A DNA stretch of 64,000 nt from Semisulcospira habei (taxonomy: Eukaryota > Mollusca > Gastropoda > Semisulcospiridae): positions 211,797,538 to 211,861,537 of the forward strand of contig BTPG01000005.1 of NCBI GenBank assembly GCA_036245525.1. The letters run 5' to 3'. A program made the translations under genes and the position numbers. Under the pieces are notes generated by a model. That model saw nothing but the letters and a program-made list of their open reading frames with translations. It searched no databases and had not been told where the DNA came from. This document shows positions 58,811-64,000 of this stretch, one piece after another; the first letter of the stretch is position 1, and each line of letters opens with the position of its first letter.

Positions 58811-58918
58811 CGCAAAGGCCATCGCGTCAACGTCGGCCGCTGTTGGCCGCCCGCGCAAAGCTGTGCGCGGGCCTACGGCGGCGGACGTCGGCCCGATGGC
58901 TTTTTGCGCATTGGGTTC
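58811..58918. repeat. Family C foldback, unexpanded counterpart
   Basis: CGCAAAGGCCATCGCG and GATGGCTTTTTGCG ends with centre CGCGCAAAGCTGTGCGCG. The gene B counterpart (45582-46360) holds about 690 bp of minisatellite at this centre. Confidence 0.9.
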
Positions 58919-59081
58919 ACTACTTAGGGCGCAAAGGCGGCAGGCAGGTGGTCAAACTGAACACAATTTCACATCTTCATCATCTTCATGCGTGCAGTAC
59001 TTTTGTTTGTTTGTAGTTCACGAGCTTAGTCCTAATGGCGCTCGGTGCAGAAACAGTAAAGTGTACATGTATAATGCAGTC

Positions 59082-59112
<31 letters not shown>

Positions 59113-60163
59113 TGTCTATCTTAAGGTGATAGCACTGTGATTTCAAATCCACGAAAATGCTTTAGGAAGGAATTCTTTAAGTTGCTTAGGGTCCCAGCCC
59201 TTCAACAGACACAATACCCAGCCCGGCCGCCCAAGCTCTCTTAGCACTCGTTAATACCCTTCAAAGAACATAAGTATATATAAGTATTTCTGTGTTTTGG
59301 CAAATTAGCCTCACTTGTCTACGTCCTTAAGACCATGATCGTGTTTAGAGGGTTACAAACAGCCAGAGATGTGGAAATGCCAGCCATTACTGCACGGAAC
59401 AGACTGACCTGCCCTCGCGGGACTTGATTATAAACTGTCACACAAAATGTAGCCTCGTGCCATAACACATATTCTTCAGAATCTGTTAAGGTCATTAGCA
59501 CTGAGAACAAAAACACATGCAGGGGATCAAAGGACATTTTCGTTAGTATTGTCATCATTGTGGAAATTGTTTCCGCACCCATACTTGAACAGCCAGGCTC
59601 TGCGTTTTCAGTTGGCCTGTTCTAAATGACTGTAGTAGGAATTCTTAATTTTGTGGGTCGGCTCACATTATTAACGATATATATCTTGAAGCTGTACTGG
59701 GATGACATATTCTATTATAATTCGGTAACTTACGTCACAATTTTATGAAATGATTGTAAATTCAACATGTGAATACACGCTCGTGCTAGTTTTTTAATAA
59801 AGAATGTAATAGCGTGCCAATTTAGCCAGCCTAAGCCAAAAGGGACGTGAAAATAATGGAATGGAATTCCACACTTTTTACGTTTCACGGTGACGCAATA
59901 ATAAAAAAAAGTAATGGAAACGTCAACAAAAATAGTATGTTGCATTACATAAAAACAATCGTATAGGGAAAATCTGTCCTTTGTGCTTGACAAAAGACAG
60001 CACTTCGTGTCTGTGAGTAGCGCTCAAGGTTGCGAGTGTACCTGTACTTATACTTTGCACAGGACAAATAGCCGATCACTGACATCGACGCACAAGGCGC
60101 CCTTAAAGGCCGTCCACAGCCAGAACAATGTCAAGGTGATATATGTAACCATATATGCATTTC
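58919..60163. other. Gene C intron 2 sequence shared with gene B
   Basis: Matches 46361-48280 without the LINE and family D insertions. Contains (TAA)n at 59082-59111. No gene. Confidence 0.6.
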
Positions 60164-61190
60164 TAAGAATAAGATTAAGAATAAGAGTACTTTATTATCT
60201 CAAAAAGAGAAATTCTTTTCGCCACCTCAGGTGCAACTTGCAATCACACACACTCACACAACAGTTTCAAACAAATGGACAATGTCTCGGGACGGGTGAA
60301 GCCTGTCGCCAAGGCGTTTAATGGCGGGCGCCAACGGCCCCAACCCGACCTGAACCGGCCTCCCTAACACAAGCAAACTAAAGACGGTTCTATCTTAGTA
60401 TCTCTATAACACATAATATAATGTTTTTAAACTTTCTGCTTGGCTGAGACCAGTTACACAAATAACAAAAATACGCTAAAGGTGAAAAAGACGAATACTT
60501 TCACAGTTGCTACCTGGGGGCCCGTCGCCATAAGAACAGCGCCGGCTATCAGACAGTCGCTCCGGCATAAACCCTGGCAGTCACCACCTTAATTATAACT
60601 TAACTAGTATATAACTTCATAGTCATTTTTAAAGCAATAGTAGTAGGACTACATCATTAACGTAAAAGCAATCCAAAATGGTTTCTAAAGAGTACACACT
60701 GGCACGCTGTTCAGTAAGAAACACAGTCACTGCGTCTGGGAGGTGTCTGTCATCACATCATTCGGCTGGAATGTGGGGTCTGAAGCTTGCTGGTACTCGC
60801 TTCGTTGAATGCTCTAGCGCTAATTCCGTAGGCAGTGATGTTGAGCGTGGCGTGGGAAGAGCCACTCCCGAGATGATGAAAGGGGAGGAAAGCACGTTGG
60901 TTGTATTGCCACAGCATAACGCGCGCTGTTCTTCTAATATCCGCATGGTACAACAAGAATCTGCGTGTATCAACTCCCAACATCGCCGCACAGTTGATAA
61001 AATCCAATTAACAGTCACAGCACATCAAATTGCCAAAAGTCATCAAAAAGAAATACCGGTCGTGATGCAGCATTGCAGGGCCTGACATCGTATATCAAAC
61101 GAAGGTACAATGTCTGTTTAATACTGCCGGTGACGACCATTTCTGCCGGAGCGGGCGGCCAGGAGGTGTTGCATGGCCGCCATCTTGTCT
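60164..61190 (-). mobile_element. 1-kb insertion present only in the gene C copy
   Basis: It lies between CATTTCT and TTCTCCGCGAGTAAT, which are adjacent in the gene B copy (CATTTCTCCGC at about 48266). The left edge is AAGAATAAGATTAAGAATAA then GAGTACTTTATTATCTC, on the minus strand an AATAAAGTACTCTTATTC-type LINE or SINE 3' end with short repeats. The interior has no recognisable ORF; probably 3' UTR of a truncated non-LTR element. Confidence 0.7.
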
Positions 61191-61269
61191 TCTCCGCGAG
61201 TAATATAATTTAAGATGCATAAATACAAACTTGCCAAAAGCTAACTAGTCCATTTCTGTGAAAACGAAA

Positions 61270-61388
61270 CACATCCCAAGGGGAATTGCTCAGCGCTGGA
61301 CATACAAACATTTAGATCTCCTGCCCCCTAAGGAGCAGGGGATCTAACTTATTGTATGTCCAGCGCTGAGTAATTCCCCTTGGTATGT
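61270..61388. repeat. Foldback element, family J
   Basis: ACATCCCAAGGGGAATT and AATTCCCCTTGGTATGT ends, centre CTGCCCCCTAAGGAGCAG. Counterpart of 48350-48468. Confidence 0.86.
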
Positions 61389-61961
61389 GTACTGTTCTAG
61401 CAGCGCTAGCCTCACCTATCTGGTTTGTAAGTGTGAAAACGAACTTTTATTATATTAAAATGAAGATTTCTCTTTTCACGAAAATGGGCATGTTCACTTT
61501 TGCGGAGCTTGCAGAACTGTTTATACTACCCGGCAAATGTTTCGTTTTAACACGACTGCTCATTTATGAGCCCCGCGTCTTCAGAGGCTCACGAGAATCT
61601 TGCCCATACAGTACAAGGGGACTTGCTGGGAGAAATAAAAACAAGATGGGGTGAACCATAACCGACAAAGTCCCTTCTATATGAGAGCTGTCATCGCTGT
61701 CAAGGGTCTCTACCCTTTGTCTTTGACCTGATTCTGGTGTTGAAATATCTCCTATTGTAAAAGCCTCGCACATCTGCCTATGGGTCAAAGAGCTGTGTAA
61801 GGGGCGCAGTGCATACGCGTCATTGGTTTGTCAAACGTCATTTGTCATGACGAATTAATATTTTGTTTGTTTGCTTTTACGTAATTTTTTATGTGGTGTT
61901 TAGGCGAAGGAGGAGTGATAAACATATTTTAAACTGAGGGAAAGAGGGCTGAATGCGTGGG

Positions 61962-61978
61962 TGGGGGGGGGGGGGGGA
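61962..61978. repeat. G homopolymer
   Basis: About 16 G with one neighbour substitution, just past the end of the duplication. Confidence 0.85.
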
Positions 61979-62058
61979 GGGCGGTGTCCGGTGGTAGCCG
62001 AAGTACTGAGTAGGCGGGGGAATTTCCCGACTGTGGAATGCTATGATGAGAGATGGAG

Positions 62059-62230
<172 letters not shown>

Positions 62231-62437
62231 GGTGGGGAAGTCTGGAGGGGGTGAGGGCGTAGGCGAGGATGAAAGGCGTGAAAGTGTGTGGGAGGTGGAT
62301 GCGTGGGCGGTTACAGGAGTGACTAGGGAACGGTACCGAGGAATACGCCAGTCAGCAGCGCAGCAGTCAGGCGACAGCTAGAATTTGAAATGGCTCCCAA
62401 ATAAGCGAGAAAGAAGGCTTTACTGGAAAATAGTGAG

Positions 62438-63609
62438 ATGGACCATATTTTCCGTGACTGGGGCCTCGACGAAGAGGTGCAGAGTGCCCTGATCTGGGAA
62501 AAAATTCATCTCTATGCAAAGAAGTACCCAACGAAGAAAGAAACACGCTTAGAAAAGACGGGTACAACACAATTTATTAATATTTCGGGTAAATACCCTT
62601 TGTCAAAATAGACAAACAAACAAACATAGAGAGTAGCCGCTACTTATCTTCAATGGCAGAAGGAATGTGGCAACTGAAGGAGGTGACGTAAAATAAAAGA
62701 AAAGAAAAGGAAGAACTTTTTGGTCTGGATTGATCATCTCTATGCAAGCACTACTGCTAATGTCTGACGAAGACATTGACGATCTGGCGCTGAAACGTGG
62801 GGACAGAGCAGTGCTCCGTGCAGCGGTGGCCAAATTCCAGGTGGACAACGGCGGTGGCACACTGTGCGGCGGACTGGGAGGAGTAGCGGACAACAGCGGC
62901 AGTAGAGCGTCACAGACCTTGCAGGACGCCCTATACAGTACACACCACAGCGGTGCCGGACTGGATGAACTGTTGCACGACAGCCTGTGCGTCAGTGGCA
63001 ACAGTAGCGGGGGTATTGCGGTAGCAAAATGTGGGACCCCGTTACGTATAGTAGATTTTCTGTCTTCAGCGGCAGTGGCAGAGGAAGAAGTGGCACTTGG
63101 GGGAGGTGTCACTATAAAGGTGAACAGCAAACCGAAGTTGGACAAGGTTTCCCCCGCACACTGGATAGTGGCAAACAGCCGTATTATGGCGGCCCTTATG
63201 GACAAACCCAAACCGGGTTTCACGCCGCACGCCTACCTCAGGTACTCGGCGATGGTGGGGGAGCTGGCGGACAGGTACACCTGGCAAAGTGTCCTGCTGT
63301 TCGACGATGAGTATCGTCAGAGGCAAGCGGCCGAAGCATTCCACTGTGGCACGGACTGCGCAATCTGCGATGCCCGCTGGCTCACCTGCTCGCAGAACAG
63401 AAGGAGGGACGGCCGGACCGCGCCCACAACGCCCCATCGGCCCCTCTGGCAGGGCGGAAGTGTGCCTGCAGTACAACAGAGGTTACTGCACCTACGGCGC
63501 ACGCTGCCAGCTGGACCATGTGTGTGCCACCTGCGGGAGAGATCATCCGGCGTGGGAACATCGTGACACACCTGCAGCAGCGGCAGGTGGCAAACACGGG
63601 ACAGCCTAG
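62438..63609 (+). pseudogene. DIRS-like retroelement gag, interrupted and frameshifted
   Basis: The first piece starts at 62438 (MDHIFRDWGLDEEVQSAL) and ends at 62519, where a family D element is inserted. The second resumes at about 62734 and reads MSDEDIDDLALKRGDRAVLR, then AHWIVANSRIMAALM and LRYSAMVGELADRYTWQSVL with FDDEYRQRQAAEAFH. After a frameshift between about 63370 and 63450, the C-terminal zinc-knuckle part reads VCLQYNRGYCTYGARCQLDH and VCATCGRDHP. This arrangement matches gag-like proteins upstream of RT in DIRS-type tyrosine-recombinase elements of marine invertebrates, recalled from family knowledge. It binds element RNA in intact relatives. Confidence 0.75.
62520..62733. repeat. 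Family D element inside gag, 14-bp target duplication
   Basis: 214 bp flanked by TCATCTCTATGCAA at 62506-62519 and 62734-62747. The left part AGAAGTACCCAACGAAG matches other family D copies and the right end is CTTTTTGGTCTGGAT. The second arm is replaced by A-rich sequence (62680-62715). Confidence 0.9.
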
Positions 63610-63689
63610 GACATAGCGCAGCAGGTTGCACAAGGCGAGGTAGGCCCCACCCATTCTAGCACTTCTTGTCATAGCCTGTATCATGCACT

Positions 63690-64000
63690 AAGTCCATACA
63701 ACTGTCAATTTTTAGGTTCTGGAGTTCAAAGCTTTTAGTGTGGCAAGACGAATTAGCTTCTGATAAAGACAAAAACCTTTTTCCTTGAAGGGATCGAACA
63801 TGGGTTTTATATCACGGAAAAACATCAGACTGTTAGATCTGTAGAGCAGAAAAATCACACCAACTGCCTTAAAAAACAGAGTAGCGGTAGAAAAGGAGCT
63901 CATCGATCAGATAAACAAAGGTCATTATATCGTAGCATCTCAAAAACCAACCGTAATTAGCGCTTTGGCTGCGATCCCAAAAGACGACAATAGCATACGC
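63690..64000 (+). pseudogene. DIRS-like reverse transcriptase, N-terminal start
   Basis: Runs off the window. Pieces in two or three frames: WQDELASDKDKN, EGIEHGFYITEKHQTV, then NRVAVEKELIDQINKGHYIV and KPTVISALAAIPKDDNSI. The last is the region before the first RT motif of DIRS-type elements. Frameshifts near 63790 and 63870 show decay. Confidence 0.65.

Larger units (their letters stand above)
55060..61862. repeat. Segmental duplication, right copy (gene C part)
   Basis: Collinear with 43785-48930. Longer because of a 1.9-kb block (56037-57930) and a 1-kb element (60164-61190) absent from the left copy. Confidence 0.85.

Noticed and set aside
60678..61085. 135-codon plus-strand ORF in the 1-kb insertion
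   Set aside because: No recognisable domain, and it lies inside a sequence that behaves as one transposable-element insertion. Probably chance.
62730..63566. Intact 278-residue protein on the plus strand
   Set aside because: The first residues fall in a family D target duplication and the C-terminal 60 residues are out of frame relative to the zinc-knuckle segment, so it is a broken gag rather than a complete gene.

Overview
The window is nuclear DNA from an animal, most likely a mollusc and probably a marine gastropod. The basis is intron-bearing IgGFc-binding-domain genes, CR1-like LINEs whose ORF1 carries an esterase, a DIRS-like retroelement, tRNA-derived SINEs, and a very high load of microsatellites and foldback repeats. 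Species was not determined. No prokaryotic feature, CRISPR array or operon is present.

Layout. Positions 1-8660 are a stack of truncated LINE copies, all on the minus strand, each abutting a (GA)n tract. Positions 9055 to about 16160 hold a long CR1-like LINE, also minus strand, with two intact ORFs (ORF1 13160-15988 with an SGNH esterase; ORF2 9406-12261 with endonuclease and reverse transcriptase). From 16886 to 58717 lies a tandem array of three minus-strand paralogues encoding type I membrane proteins with an IgGFc-binding-type ectodomain. Gene A (16886-31678) has seven exons that join in frame to 628 residues. Gene B (38534-52301) has the same seven exons plus an expanded Ser/Thr stalk, but a 1-base frameshift in exon 2. 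Gene C (55440-58717) shows only exons 3 and 4; its 3' exons should lie where a 10-N gap (54852-54861) is flanked by inverted arms. Positions 62438-64000 hold a decayed plus-strand DIRS-like gag and the start of its reverse transcriptase.

Introns and spacers are filled with near-perfect palindromes of 70-240 bp. Most end in TTAA followed by a CTCATTC-like terminus. Two can be compared with an unoccupied site inside this window, and both comparisons show insertion at TTAA with duplication of TTAA. A second class (family D) is flanked by 13-14-bp direct repeats. Genes B and C sit in a segmental duplication (about 43800-48930 and 55060-61860), which lets several insertions and two local expansions be placed after the duplication. 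A 1.8-kb minisatellite (22999-24775) is built from the C-terminal coding sequence of a LINE.

The genes probably act at the cell surface: signal peptide, cysteine-containing ectodomain, mucin-like stalk, one membrane span and a short tail. The IgGFc-binding assignment rests on recognised family motifs; a role in recognition or mucosal defence is inference. All exon boundaries were derived by eye from splice signals, reading phase and comparison among the paralogues.
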